Source: Cinnamomum chago (Eukaryota; Streptophyta; Magnoliopsida; Laurales; Lauraceae). From it: 64,000 nt of DNA. Below the pieces are notes generated by a model that worked only from the letters and a program-made list of their open reading frames with translations, did no database searches and was not told where the DNA came from. Location: assembly GCA_038049695.1 (NCBI GenBank), contig CP142451.1:124345501-124409500 (forward strand), written 5' to 3'. Position numbers and translations under genes: made by a program. Numbering within the stretch: the stretch's first letter is position 1; the number at the start of each line of letters is the position of its first letter. Positions 1 through 14,400 of the stretch are shown here, piece after piece.

Positions 1-1700
1 TCAAGGGATTCAATGTACAAAAATTAGGTTAAGAAATCTGAAGCTCAGAAATGTCGTTCTGGGTGAATTTCGGCTAGCCGCAGGGCTAACCGCAAGGCTA
101 ACCGTCAGAAAAGTTTAACTTGATCAGTCTCTGGAAAGCTAACAGTTAGATAACCGCCGAATTTTAGTTAGCAGAAAGGTGACCGTTGAGCTGACCGAAA
201 TTAAGTCAGAAATCCCTGTCAGAAAATCAACTTCTGGAAAGCTGACCGTAAGCTAACCAAACTTGGTTCGGCTAGCTGTCAACGAGGTTTCGGCTAACCG
301 CCTGGTAGCCGCCAAGGTAACCGAACTTGACCAAATTATTCATAGTCAGTGAAAATTTAGATTTTTACATAAACTTGGAGTATTTCTTGTAAGTATAAGT
401 ACTCCTTAAAAATTAGTTTTAAAGCTAAACTTCATTGGTGATAATTACGGGGACTATACAATGCACATATTAAATATATAAATGTGATATCCGTCGAGAA
501 TAACACGTGCATTTGGAAACCAATGATTACACTCAAATTGTTGTTTAGATTTGAGACAAAGTTAAGTAGAACCATAAGCGACTAGTAAGTTCTCTTATTG
601 TATCGTACATCACATTGTTGGGTTCTAATCTAGTGAGATTGATATCACTACTATTCCCTTCTCTTGTTACGAAGAGAATTATTGAATTGAATTGAATGCA
701 GTAATTGATTGCTTATTGGAGACCGTTAACTCTTAAGTTTGGCATTACCTAGCTATGATATTAGAATTTTAAATGAGTTCAATGAATTAATAAATGAAAC
801 AAATGACTAATCCTGCTGCAGCAGATGATTTTGGAGTGTTCCGGAGCTTCGTGGTGATGCTAGGTGTCTCTGACCTGGACACTAGTAAGTCCTACATTTT
901 CCGATCATATGTATGGGTATTGATTGATGCCTTCCATTTGAAAGATAAATCATTCATTTGAGGGAAGACGGTAAATTAAATGAATCCTTCCTTGAGGGAA
1001 TATGGTAAATTCAATGAATGAATGAAAGCTATGGCAGTGACCATCTTGTACATGTCTATCGATTAACTCTTGAGTTTACTTATTGTCATTGTAGGAATTA
1101 TTTATACTTGTCTAGAATGGTAGTTGTTACTAGTCGAATTTAATGAATTCAGTATATGTATTAACATGTGCTATCACAAGATTTGTTTATGCATTGTTGA
1201 ACCGTCGTATTCACTAGTATTATTGATGGCATTACAGGCCCGATTGCCCTTGCCGGTGCAACGGCTCCCCCGGCGACAGTGGAGGAGCTGTTCCGATTCC
1301 TCGAGGAGGTTTAAATGAATGGAATGGCCGGGATACTAATTGATTTGGGTATCCAAGCGCGAGACAAAACTATAACATTTTGAGAAACGTTTTGGAAAGT
1401 TATTTTGTACATTCATTTTTGGAATGTAATTAATTGTTATTGGATGGTGTTTTGGATATGTACCGATTGACAAACAATGATGGAAATGATACATATATAA
1501 GAACTTTATTTTATATACATGTAAATCGTAAATTGATATTATGAAATATAATTGTTTCCACAAAAGTTGTGTATTTGACAGGTTTAATGAAGATGTTATC
1601 CCTTGTGGATTCTGTTTTAACTTCGGTTAATTCGGAGTTTACAGAAGTAAATATGGGTTCATCGCTCAGGGTTATCGTGATTTGGGCCTGGGTCGTGACA
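1..1700 (+). mobile_element. Probable 3' part of an LTR (Ty3-type)
   Basis: The stretch has repeated 'ggctaaccg' motifs (60-330) and ends in 'ggcctgggtcgtgaca' at 1700, resembling the ...GTGACA 3' end of plant Ty3-type LTRs. No tRNA primer-binding sequence follows, so this would be a 3' or solo LTR. Its start lies before the window, so the call cannot be confirmed by pairing. Confidence 0.35.
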
Positions 1701-4327
1701 AAAACCCAATTCCAACCTATCTTGTAGAAAGACTATTGAGGAAGTGAAGGCCGAAACTAAGAAGATTTTGATAATATCTTATGCTTATGAGTACCAAGGT
1801 GTTAAATCCTGTTTAGTTGGATTGGCTTTGATCATCATTTGAATAATCTTTCTCTGTTCTCTTGGAACTGAACTAGAAGGGTAGGCAAGTGTGCATTTGG
1901 ATTATTTACTCAATCAACATTTTGGCATGATAGAGAGTCAATCATTCCAAATTAGATGGTTTCTTGTGGCTTGGAAATCGGAGTGCACATAACTGGGATA
2001 CCTTTTTTTTTAATGCCTAAATAATTGTCATTTGTCTGTTCCTATTGTTGATATGATCTAGAACATAAGTCCGATATAATCGTGTCCTACCTAAAAAATT
2101 TTTAGTTTGCAGTTTCCAGGCCACACCAAATGCATTGCAGAAAGGCTAATCATCTATTCTGGCAAGACTAATGCTCAAAATGGTTTCCATTATGCATACT
2201 TCCAAACAAACCAAACTTTAGAATTGGTTTGATCATGACTTCGTCTGTTTTGTTTGGTACTTATTTATACACTGATATGAACCTGCTCTTTTTGGATGGT
2301 GAAAGGTGCAGCTTATCAAAATAATAACAGCTTATCAGCTACGATGCATATATATAGCATGGAAACGGGAAGGACACGCCATAGACATGGAAAGGATATG
2401 AGTTTTACACATAAAAAGTAAAGTATCAGATACGATACGACACAACACGATACGTTGTCCATTTTAAAGTATCCGTGCATGATAGCTTATTAGGGGTGTT
2501 TATTACATTTCCTATGGTTTAGGTGAGGACTACGGAGTGAAGGGTCACTGTATGAAATCAATTGTATGGTTCCTATCCTCTGTTGAAGTAAATGCCAATT
2601 AGGAAGAATGTGACGATCTTCACTGTTTGCATTTCCTGTTATCATCTACTTTTCTCACCCCTTTCTACTCTTCCACTTTCTTACGTACAGAACTTGGCAA
2701 GTGTCCTTATCCTTTGTTTTCTTCTACCTTTCTTCTGCCTATATATGTACATGTGGAAATGAAACAGGCAGGTTCCCATAAGGAGATGATACAGTCATTT
2801 TGTTATTTCTCCGAACCCGCTTGAGTCAATTGTTGACTGGGCCACTTGAGGTCTCAATCTGGGTTCTGGGCAAGGTCCTAAATGCAGGTTCAGGTGTGGC
2901 ATGGGTCCTTAAATTACGAATCCGCATGACAACGGATCTTGATGGTATAAGACTCAGATGATGATGATGTTGATGACAATGATGATGATATATGGGTCCT
3001 GTTTCTTGGACTAATGCCAGGTCGGGTCTGGGAACACGATGGATCCGACCCAAGCTACCCTGTTTTCATCCCTAAGCCTATGCCAACCAAAAATAGATGC
3101 AATCCAACTAATCAGGATTGGATTGATGTTTGGACAACTTTATTATTTGTATTGGACTGGAAGCCACATTGGGACAAAGAATAGGATGGCAGTATTCAGT
3201 TCTGATACAAAATGGAGCTTCTCATCACATGTTAAGAGGTCATATTTGTCTTGAAATATAAGGTGTGCCTCATCTTAGTTATGGAGAGAACCTAGGGACC
3301 TAGCTTCCCAGCTTCTTATCCTCATGTCCTTGTCCCTTGTTGCATCCTACTATATTAGAGATCCAAAAACCACAGGCACTGCAGTAGGCTTAATAATGCA
3401 GCCACCTAATGCCCTTGTCCTCATGTACAATTAACTGTTTAGATAGTTTTTTTTCCACCAAAAAAAAAAAAAAAAGCTGTTTAGACAAATTATGATCCAT
3501 AAGCACAACAGTAAATTTCATATTGTAGCACCTAATGTCCTTGTTCATAGGCAGAACAGTGAGCTTACATCCAATTGTTTGAACATTCGTAGCCATAGCC
3601 ATAACTAGGATTGAACAAGGGCCTGGCCAAAGCTTGCCCATCCAGCCTGTTTCCTCTTGTTCTGTGACATGTGTCCCAAATAGGAGGGTTACATCAAGCT
3701 GCAGTTGACTATGAAAAGATGCCAAATCATATTTTGAGTTTACAGTAAGAAAAGTAGCACTAACTCTGCCTTTGTGAGATGGGATAAGAAAAGATAAAGA
3801 GTAGCAGGATAACAATGAAGATCAACCGAATAGGTACATCTGACAAATTTTTTTGAGTAAACCCATGAGAAGGCATTAGTGAAAAACTTCTTAGTGAGGA
3901 TCATAATGACCCATGTACCAAAAGCCCATAAAGATTTAATGACTGTTGTTTGCTAGGGCCTAGGGGTGAAAGAAAGCCCCAGATGTGATTGCATTTTCAT
4001 TGTGCATAATTTATCCTATACGCCCGTTTGGTAGGATAATGGGAGAAACTATAAAAAAGAATGATGTGTCGATGTTTTACTATATAAAAGGTATAATGTC
4101 TCATTGGAAAGATTCAATCTAACAGAAAATTTGAAGTCTCCTAACTACTTATTTTTTCCGTTAAACATTTCACCCAGTTTGCTGTAGGGATCGAAGGAAA
4201 CACCTTATTATTTTTTGAACAATTTTTTTAAATCTTTAATAGACCTTAGGAACGGTTTATTTCATGTAATTGAATTCCTAGACTTGTGTTGCTAAAAGTG
4301 TTAAAAATGAAGAGAAAAAGTGGACTA

Positions 4328-5205
4328 TCAAATAATCTCCCCAATAATAGAAAATGAATTAAGGGGAGATAAGAAATGAATACTCAACCACCGCCCTAGT
4401 ATTTCAAATCGAATGAGGTCTTGTCTCATCTCTATGGTCACGTTTAATCTTTCACCCCTGACCTCTTTAATTGGCCTTTTATTGGAGCCCATATAATCAT
4501 GAATGTCTTCAGTTCCATCCAAACAAACACTTGGGTGAGGTTTCCAGCCATTTATTGAAAAAATGACTTAAAAGCCTGTTTGTTGCACAAAATAAAAGAA
4601 TCAAATATATAGGAATTATGATTAAATTAACTTCGCTAGAGGACTTTTTTATTCTTATTATTTGGTAGAATACGGAAGGATTATTAAAGAGGCAAGATGT
4701 ATAGGGTATAAGGTAGTGACACGAACAAGACTTTAACTTTTTTCGAGATTTGAATTAGGCTGATGGCTAGGTCCTCATTTTTCATCTTGGTTATCATTTT
4801 GGAATATTTTGATTCTTCATTTCTAGCCACTTGCAGAGATGCATTCCTATGAATTCAATTACATGAAACAATCAGGTGCTTCTGTTTGTTTGGATAGAAT
4901 ACATAAGAAGCTCATATATAAGCAGTTAAGCATGAAGATCAACAGTGAATATCCAAAATGACAATCAAATAAACCCCCCTTTATTGGAAAGTGAATTAAG
5001 GTAAGACGAGAATGAATATCCAACCATCACCTTTGTAATTTAAATCTTAAGAAAGTCAATGCCTCATCTACGTTGTTACCTTATATCTTTCACCCCTCTC
5101 CTCATGCCATTCACACTTCACCTCTTTAGTAATCATTGGTTGGAGTTCATTCGAATATGATTTCTTATGTATACAATTCTTATCCATTTTATTACAAACA
5201 AGCAG
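4328..5205. repeat. Two arms of the palindromic MITE-like family
   Basis: Segments starting 'tcaaata' at 4328 and 4965 share 'gaattaagg', 'gaatgaatatccaaccatca'-type sequence, then 'tttaatctttcacccct' and 'acctctttaat'. They match the arms of the element at 32.5-33.2 kb. A stretch at 4680-4810 resembles the opposite arm. No coding sequence. Confidence 0.5.
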
Positions 5206-7410
5206 GCCTATAAGGTTATGGTTGAATAATTTATCCAGAAAATAATGTCAAATCAATGAAAAGATAATGGTTGTGTAAAGCAATATTTGCATTGGTTTTC
5301 ACATGATAAAGTAATTTAAAGTGAGATGAGAAGTTAACAGCAGATAAAGTAATCATTCACTTGTGCTTTGTAAAGTGAATTTTTTTTTGGAGATTGAGAA
5401 AGTAAAAGTAAAATTTTTTGACGATTGAGACTTTATTTTCTCATTTTCAAGTCCAACCAAATATAGGTTAGGTAAAAATTACTACAGTTTTTTTTTTTTT
5501 TTGTTTCCCAATTAAATGGCAAAGGAGCCTCCGGATGAGGTGAAATAACCTTCTGGTAAGAGGAATTGACCATTGAGGAGGTAATACAGCCTCTCTGGAT
5601 GAGGAGAAATTCTGACAGTCGGAATTACTTTTCTGCCGTTTTTACTTTACCTTTTGAAAATCAAGCACTGCCAAAGGTATAAAGCAACATTAATCGAGGG
5701 ACAGTTGAAAATGTATAGGCATCTATACTACATGTGTACTGCGTGTATGAAAGGTGGTATTTGACAACATACCGTTGAAAATTGGAGAGGATGCATAAGA
5801 AAACAAGACTCCTCTCAGTCCTCTGCCTGTCATGACTGGAGCGGGAGATTTTTAAAATTGGATTGTAATTCCATTGCCTGTCTTTTTCTCCATTTACGGC
5901 TAAGATTCCTGCAGACACGACAGAAGTGACAATCACCAAACTCACCCACACTGCATATTAAGTATATGTTAACAGACACCGACCAACCTTTGGTTTAGCT
6001 TTTGGGGTACATACATTGAATTCAACCAAAACCACCCCAGCTCCACCAAATGCCCAAACGCCCCCATATTTTCAGTGGAATAACAATTTTCTTGTTTTGC
6101 TTCTTTTCCTTACAGTTAATTATTTGAATTTATAATATAAAATTTCTAACCAAATCATGAAATTTAGGATTTGGGTCGACATTTTTAACTCAACTAAAAA
6201 ACTAGTTGATTTGGATTTAGATATATATCTATCCCACCAAACCTTCCAACCAATGTCAGAGCAAACATAACTTTAGTAGGCTCATTGAATGATGAGATAA
6301 CCTGACCTGTTAATTGAGAGCATGTTTGTGTGTTATTCACAACATTTTATATTGATGGCTATTTTGACGTAAATAAAATTTGATGATTTTTTTTTTTTTT
6401 TGAAGTTTTCTAGTTCTACTATTAGGTGTGGCAAAACATATTTCACAATAAAATGTTCTTGTACGTCTTGTGTAAGAAGATGAGAAAACCCAAAGGATAA
6501 TGGACAACACTAATTTCAGAATGGTATAAGAACAACAACAGTGGAATTTCATTGTAGGTCATTTTAATATTGTAGGGTTAAATTTGAACGGTGGTAAATT
6601 CTCCAACAGGAAACTTTTTTTATTTGAGACTCCCATTGATTAATCCGGTACAAGAGTTATTTAAAGCAAGTATATGAAAAAAAATAAAATAAAGTAGCAT
6701 GTCATCATTTAAATTTTAAACAAGCATCAAGCACATGAATAACCAATAAATAAAGTAACAACATCAAGAATCCCAAAAAAAAAAAAAAAACCTACAAATT
6801 TAAAAATCGTACCTTTGCGATCATCGCCCGGTTAATCAAATAACAAAAAACCCAAATAAGAAAAGATTAGAAAATAATAAAGCCAGTTATCAAGTAGGAA
6901 TTCCTTGATTCTTGGGGGTGAAAATATAAAATCTTGACTTAATTTGACCGTTATAAGTAGGGCATTGACTACAACTCAATTCCAATTCCTTTTAGCAGCT
7001 TAACAAGTGAAGAGGACTAGGACAGTATGCTTTGGTTAAAGAAATGATGGTTTGGGCACTCAAATATTCCTTATGTTTCTTTTTTGTTTCCTCTGTGTGA
7101 GCAAAGATTAGGTGGATCCCTCCCAACTTAATAGAATAATTGAGATGGTATCATGCCTGATTTGACTCTGTCTGGCAACTTGTGCTCTCAGACCTGCCCT
7201 TAGTTCACATATCTAAGAGTTACATTATTCTGGCCGGTCATTTTTTATTATAAACATAGAAGCTAGAGGAGAGGCTTTGGGGAGATGACACATGGCACTT
7301 GTAGACGACACGCATCAGCTCCCATTTTGCAATTTGATTGAATTGAAAAAGAAACTGTTTGGATGTAACCTAAGATGGAATTGGGATGGAGCTAATAGCA
7401 GATGGGTTAG

Positions 7411-7590
7411 ACGATTTTTTTTTTTCCCTTTTTATAACCCAGCATAGGGAGCTAAGACTCATAGAAAGAGGAATCCCTATGCTGTTAGGATTTTTTTTTC
7501 CCTTCTACATACGATTTTTTTTTTCCCTTTTTATAACCCAGCATAGGATCTACACACATAGAAAGAGGAATCCTTCAAGCTCTAGTGAGA
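7411..7590. repeat. 100-bp tandem duplication with T-runs
   Basis: The phrase 'acgattttttttttccc' followed by 'ttataacccagcatagg' and 'catagaaagaggaatcc' occurs at 7411 and again at 7511. The copies differ by short indels. Non-coding; open frames across it are due to the T-runs. Confidence 0.8.
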
Positions 7591-9750
7591 AGGAGAACTC
7601 ACACGTATGTAGAAAGAGTAGCATACCCATGAATTGATCTCCAAATTTTCACGTGAGACATGGAGTTGCCAACCAATTGAGCAATCACCAGTTCTTAAAT
7701 GGTTTAGCGTTAAAAGACATTTCTTCCTCTATGCCATCACATCATTGTTCAAAAGTAAATCACTTAAAAGCATAGGAAAGAAAATGACATTATGTCATTG
7801 GATGTGAGTCCTTAATGTTTGATAGCCTAAAAAACTAAAATAACACAAAGCCAGTGTTTGCTTTGCAAGTGAAACTTTCTCTGAGTATTTTTTGAGAAAT
7901 CTTTTCTTTGAGTATTAAGGGGTGGCAATCCATTTGGTTTTGATATTTTATCAATTTTCTAAGAGGTTGTCCTCCAACTGGATTTCATAAATGCTCGAAG
8001 GCCCTTAGCACTTCGAAAATTGAAAATTTAAAAATTCTATAAGCCAAAAGGCTAACTCAACTGATTAAGTTTTGAGAAACTTACAAACCGTACAAGTAAG
8101 GGCAAAGTCTAGTTAACTGCCTCACACATGTTGCAATGAGATGAGTGATGCTAAACAACGTATGAAGAATCCAAATTTCGTAAACTGAAAGCCCTCCCAT
8201 TCAGTGGGATGCCCCAAATTTTATTACAGTTAAATTTGAATCTATCGTAAGATTGACTGTATGACATTTTTTTTATCACATGTCTAATTTTATGGTGGGA
8301 CTAACTCCTATTAGAATGAACTTTTGTAGAAAAACCCACCGAAAAAAAGAGTGTTTATTTTGAACAGTTCGGATATTCAATAGGTTTGACTAATCTATTG
8401 GAGAGTTTCACGCCCCTCATAAGAAGCGTGAGTGAGACATTTGAAGCCTATTTGTTTGAAGGTATTTTTGAAAAAAATTGTGCTTGTTGGGGATTTCTAA
8501 CATTAGTATTAAAGCATATTCCCTTAGTATTCCAAATGCAGTGACAATCCACCTAAAAGGTCACTTTTAGCCTTTGGATTCACAAAATTCTTATATTATG
8601 AATACTAGACTTTAATGAAGTATTTGGAACTCCCCAAGAAAGGGATAACATTTGTAGGATTTCAAATTCTCCCACACAAGAGTTCTCAAAATTCTTGCAG
8701 AGTAACAAGCCCTTAAAGGGATCCGAGCTACTAACTTTACATTAACATATCATTTATATCTTCGCATATTACCTTATCATAAATTGGTGAGTAACTCTCA
8801 ATGTTGCCCTCTCAGCCATCCATGCTACCTGCAACGCCCATTGAATGATCACAACCAACCAATTTGACAGATTTTAATTGATAATTGTGGATAGATCATT
8901 TTATATATTATCAATCTAACATAAATCCTACTTTGATAGGGCCAATTCTTGGTGCTAAAACAAGGAGAAATGGATTATGGTATGCAGAATGGATTCATTA
9001 TGATGATGAGCCCTGATATTCTCATATTTCAACTGCACTCACAAAACCTTGAGAAATTATGTCTTAAAAATATTTGGGTATTTTCAAATTAGGATCTTTC
9101 TTTAGATATTATTTAAAAAAAAAAGAAACTTAGTTTTTTAAAATGACTACTAATAAATCAATAAATATAAGATACAATCCATCACTAATAAAGAAATCTT
9201 GACTTTGCCGGTACAAATAAGAAATAGCAAATGCTGAGGAACAACCAACTAGAATGTTGTCAAAAATCTCCAACAAAATTTTTTTCTAGAAGCCCAAACA
9301 AATGTCCCTGTGAGCTCTCAAATTAAACCACATTTTTCTTTTTTTGATAAGCTATATGAAAGAAATGTATATGCTTTTTGTACTAGCAGCTTATCAAACT
9401 GCCTATTAACTTAAGATAAACACCTTTACCAAAAAAGGAGAAAAAAACAACTTAAGATAAAACACTACACAAGTGATTTTGAGCTGCTAAAATCTCATTA
9501 CAAAACAATAATTTATGTTGTACTTTGAAGTGAAGAAAAGGGGCAACAGTGGAATTTAGGCAGGGGCAGCCCCCAGGATTCCTTCATGGCAAAGGCAAAC
9601 AGAGAAGGTGGCTTTTGCAGAGGCAGGTGGGGCTTTAAGCCAACCTAAAGACCCTTATTCTCCTCTTCCTCCTCCTCCTCCTCCTCACTTTTATTTATAT
9701 ATATAAAATATTGTAATGTTGCAAGACTGTCTTTCTGAAACCAAACGTCT

Positions 9751-9862
9751 CACGTGACGTCACGCGTAATGAATTAGGGTAAGGTTTGTATTATTCTTCT
9801 TTTTGAAATATTCTCCCCTCCAACAGAAGTCCCACCTCCCCATGCATGCAATCACATGCATG
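9751..9862. promoter_or_regulatory. Cluster of ACGT-core and RY motifs in the distal upstream region of the WOX gene
   Basis: Overlapping motifs run without a break: CACGTG (G-box, 9751-9756), TGACGTCA (palindromic CRE-like, 9755-9762) and ACGCGT (9762-9767). About 80 bp further on are two copies of CATGCATG (RY element, 9841-9848 and 9855-9862). In plants ACGT cores bind bZIP/bHLH factors and RY elements bind B3 factors of the ABI3/FUS3/LEC2 type. The cluster lies about 1.6 kb upstream of the WOX start. A nearby AT-rich TATATATAAAA-like stretch (about 9697-9706) and a CTCC repeat (9661-9687) leave open an unannotated promoter here. Function is inferred from motifs only. Confidence 0.4.
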
Positions 9863-11360
9863 ACCATACTCACTTCACCCCCACCTCCAAACTTTACCAA
9901 GTGGTCTGAGCCAGTTTGAGGCTTCAGGTAAGCCTTGACCAGTTGGACCAGTTGGGTTGGGTCAAAATATTCTAAAAGCTTGATAGTTTGAGTGAGTTAT
10001 ACGTTCAAGTTGAGAGAAATATCTTGGCCTGGCCAAAATGACTTGTGCCATTTTTTATGCTTCATTGTTTGGCTATGGGCCAGTTGAGTTTGTCTGGTTT
10101 GGCCAGGGTCAAGTTGAGTGATTTAACTTTTACCATGTTCTCATCTCATGTGCTCTAGGCCAATTGATGTTGTTTGGTTTGGGCCATCATGCTTCAACTA
10201 AGAGCGAGGTTGATTATAAGAGGTTGGAACAGTTGGATTGGGTCAAAAGATTATAAGAGGTTGATTGTTTCAGTGGGGCCAGTTTCAAGTTAAGTGACAC
10301 ATTGTCTGTGTTTAGGTTTTGGGCCATTTAAGATTCTTGGGCTTGTTCCTATATTGGTTACATCATTATCACCTAGGTCACAATTATACTGTCTCTTTAC
10401 TGGCATTATATATCTAATTTGTAATGAGTTCTAGCTAGTCATAACAACTGATAGAGATCTTACTTAATTTCCTCATTTCTTTGGATTTTTCTTCTCAAAA
10501 ACTACTGAAAACTTAATTTTCAAAAGAAAACCATTGAAAAGAGGTAAATCATCGATAAACCTAATTTCTTTCCTAATGATCAGAGTGCCTCTGTTGTTAT
10601 CCTAATGGGTAGAACCATATCCAGAGAGGCCAGGGTATGCCCCATTTGAGATCATGTGTCTGTTTTCATTTGACCCATATCACTCACTTGGGTCCTTTTA
10701 GGTTAGCAACCCCACCAAAGTTAAATTTTCATTTACACAACCCCTCACAACCAGAACCACTAATGCCAAGATGGAACTGGAACTTGAACTGGATCAAAGC
10801 CAGTTTATTTGTTTCGGAACCTGAACTATTAATGAGAATATAGAACCAGAACCGATTTCGTATATATAACGGGTCTGCATCCAGGCTTTAGTGAAAAAAC
10901 TGATTTTTATGATGGATTCTCAAGAATTGAGGTAGGTAATATGTCGGGTCCTCGGTCAACGGGTAAGAACCAATGTAGAACCAGACCCAATAAGGTTACG
11001 GGTCCAGGAAAAAAAAAACCCTGACATGTTTATTTATTAGGGTCGAAATAAGAATCCAAATTCGGTTTTTAATGGACCAGAGCCTCCGAATAACCAAAGA
11101 ATCCCCAAAATATTCCTATTGCCTGGTATACCTGTGGCAAACGCAGTGTAGATCGCTCCTCACCTGCTGGTACCTAGCCACCTCCAGAGGTTTACTCCCA
11201 CACGAGAAGGACAATTTGGTATTTTCTTCTCCCATTTCTCTCTCCCCTGAGCCACCATGCACATTCCTGGCCATTTCTCCCAAACAAGGATAACAGCTCA
11301 TAGAGAGCAGTGGCATTTCAGTGATTTCACATTGCCGTGGACATTCCCACTTCTAAGCCT

Positions 11361-11367
11361 TTATATA
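11361..11367 (+). promoter_or_regulatory. TATA box of the WOX11/12-like gene
   Basis: TTATATA lies 112 bp upstream of the chosen ATG. With usual plant spacing, transcription would start near 11392-11400 and give a short leader of about 80-90 nt that contains a T-rich run. There is no other in-frame ATG between this box and the start codon. Confidence 0.55.
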
Positions 11368-11478
11368 CCCTTGGCACACACCCTAGTGCCACTGCCTTCA
11401 ATTCACCATTTTTTTTTTATTTGGACTTAATTAGTCTTCTTCATCTCATTGAACTTGCATACACTCCCACCTGGAGCC

Positions 11479-14400
11479 ATGGAAGATCAATCCAATGACA
11501 CCAACAGTCCAAGCCAGGGCTCAGAGCGGGTTGAGCCAGTGAGGTCCAGGTGGACTCCAAAACCAGAACAGATACTGATACTGGAGTCCATCTTCAACAG
11601 TGGGATGGTTAACCCCCCAAAAGATGAGACTGTGAGGATAAGGAAGCTCCTCGAAAAGTTTGGCTCTGTGGGTGACGCCAATGTCTTCTACTGGTTCCAA
11701 AACCGACGGTCCAGATCGCGCCGCAGGCAGCGCCAGATTCAGGCCGGGCTGGCGGGTGACCCACGAATTCCTCCTGCTGGCCTATCCATGAGTGCAATTC
11801 AGTCATCTGCATCTTCTTCTGTTGGATCTTTTGCTTCTCCTTCTTCTTCTTCCTCTTCATTGCCTTCACCTTCCTCCTCCTCTTCTTGCTTTGTTCCGCC
11901 ACCTTCTTGTGTTGGCCTTGGCGATGATGTTTGCAGTGATCTCTTTTCGATCTCTCAGCAAATGGGTTTGCCAGAGATCGAGCAGGCACACTTCAGTTCT
12001 GCAATGTTATGGCCTTCAGATGATTCAAATCTACACTACCAACCTGGTTAGTTCATGGATAAATACTCATTTAAATACCCTTTTATGATCATATTGACAT
12101 GAGATTTTTCTTTAGCAAAGTTTTCACCTTCCTTGTTCTTTTCAAGATTTACTCAAGTTGAAGTACTAATTGAAAGTATTCAAACATCATCAAGGCCTTT
12201 TGTGTTGGTGGAAACTGGGTGCAATGCTTCTATTGTCAGCATCTTCATTTACCTTGAATTTCTTAGCCTTTTCTTCTTACAATCTCTCATAAGGGTTTGT
12301 TCATGTTTCTATTTTCTCATTTTTCTTCTTTTCCTTGACTAGAATTGAGCTAAGAGAATTATTCACCTTGGTGTAATCAGTGATGGGTTGAGTTGGGAAT
12401 TCTATTTCTTTCTAAATTTGGACTTCTTGAGAAATTCTAATCATTGGGTTTGTGGGAGATTTAATTTTATTTCATGAACCTTTTGTGTATTTTTAGGATC
12501 TTTCTTATTTACTTTCTTCACGTCACTATGTGGCAATGGAAACTTCACCATGTGTTGGTACTTCAGGTGCTGAATTTCAGTCTGCATAAAGGAGGATAGT
12601 TGTGTCAGTGTCAGATGGAAAGTCCATTGTAGAACTGTCAATTTTTTTAGTGAGATGCAGCTAGAATACTAGAACTCTCTAAGTTACCCTAGATAATGGG
12701 ATACCTCTTTGATCATGGTGAAGATGACCCTAAATTATGCACACCAATATTATACTGACTTTTTTGTGAGCTATTAAAATGATCATTAATTTTATGGGTT
12801 ATGGTGGGGACTTCATTTTGTTTAAGAAATTAAGGGCAACTGTTCTGATCACCATCAGCTTCCTGGCTAGGGATTTCTGATCGTTTTTCTTGGAATTTTG
12901 ATTTTTTTTTTTTATCATCCTATCTTCTTTTCCCTTAAATTTGTTACTTAGTCTTTTCCAAACATAAACTTAGAACCTTGGAAAATTGGACAGTATTAGC
13001 TGAATTTGGGGCTAAACATGTATTAGAGGGCGTATGATTTCTATATAATTATTTTTGGTAGATTCACCATTTATTTCTACAATGTCCACATCTCCTTTTC
13101 TCCTAACTTTCATCTTTTACCCTATTTCGACCACACATTTTTAGATACTGCATACTGCTCGATTTATTTCATAAACATGTATTGCAATGAAATGTTTTTT
13201 TTTTTTGGTTGAAACTAGATTTGTTTTTGAGACCCACATCTTAATTCTTAATCTTCATTGTTTATATTCTTTCTAGAACGCATGAGGTTTCTGAACCTGA
13301 ATTATTGGGTAAACATGTAGAAAAGGGATAGGATGGTGGATGCACTGAAACCTTACATCATAAGTGATGTCTTGCTTATTCCCATTTATCCCCTGATTTT
13401 GCAGGACTTTTAACTGTGTTTATCAATGGAGTTGCTACTGAGATCCCTAGGGGCCCATTTGACATTAAAGCCATGTTTGGTCAAGATGTAATACTAGTGC
13501 ATTCCTCAGGAGAGCCTGTTCTTGTTAATGAATATGGAATTTCATTGCAAAGCTTGCAAATGGGTGAAAACTATTTCTTGGTAAGCTTTTTCTTTCCTTT
13601 AAATTAGTTGATTTTTTGAAATAATTGATATAAAGGAGTACTCATCTCTATCTTCTTTTTATTAATTCAGTATTAGTGATGTTTTAGTTCTTAACATTTT
13701 GATCATTTTGGACTGATATATATTTTTGGTTGGTCTTCACTAGGGCATAAGATCTTGTTATCACAAGATTTTTAGCTCTCTCTGCATTTATAGAACCCAT
13801 TAGTTCTCTAACTCTCTCCCACGTTTTTAACCAAAAAAAAAAAAAAACACTCACATAAAATTAAAGGTTGTATGGTGAAAGTAGCTAGCCACCTCCCAAG
13901 AGCTTGAACAACACATTGATTGGAAGAAACTCTGGTTCCCCAAGTGACTACTATAATGGGTAAGGCCGATCTGTGGAAATGAAGTTACTTGTAACTCTAA
14001 TTACCTTAATTGTTTCTCACGAAATAAAACAATATATTGTGACTAACAAGTAACTCAATATCCAAAGGCATGAGCTGTCTGTCATTTACACATTTGCCAA
14101 GTTAACTGCAGTCAGTTTATGATGATACAAATGGGAACTAAACCCTAAATCCTAAATGAGGCATCAGGGGAAGCATATCGAAAATCCCTATTGAGCTTCC
14201 AGGAAATTTGAAGAAGAGCCTCTTGTCTCACAGTGATGAAAGGGCAAAGAATGGAGGTGGAGGGTGGAGATCTAGAATGGACTTGGGTTGACAACCATTT
14301 ACATACCATGGAGGGTTATCTCCTTGTAGATCTCCACCTTTCATCCCCCACTGAACCCTTCTGATAGGACTCTATTGCCTAGAAAACCCTGAGAATTAAA

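Larger units (their letters stand above)
1701..9500. other. Intergenic spacer without a supported gene
   Basis: AT-rich sequence with poly(A)/poly(T) runs (3463, 5490, 6388, 6776), the palindromic-family arms at 4328-5205 and the duplication at 7411. The longest open frame (minus strand, 3815-3390) has low-complexity composition and no recognisable motif. A 'gatacgata' rich patch at 2430-2460 may be transposon debris. Confidence 0.6.

Noticed and set aside
3390-3815. 141-codon open frame on the minus strand
   Set aside because: It contains a poly(A)-derived Phe run, has no recognisable domain, no plausible splice partner and no promoter context.
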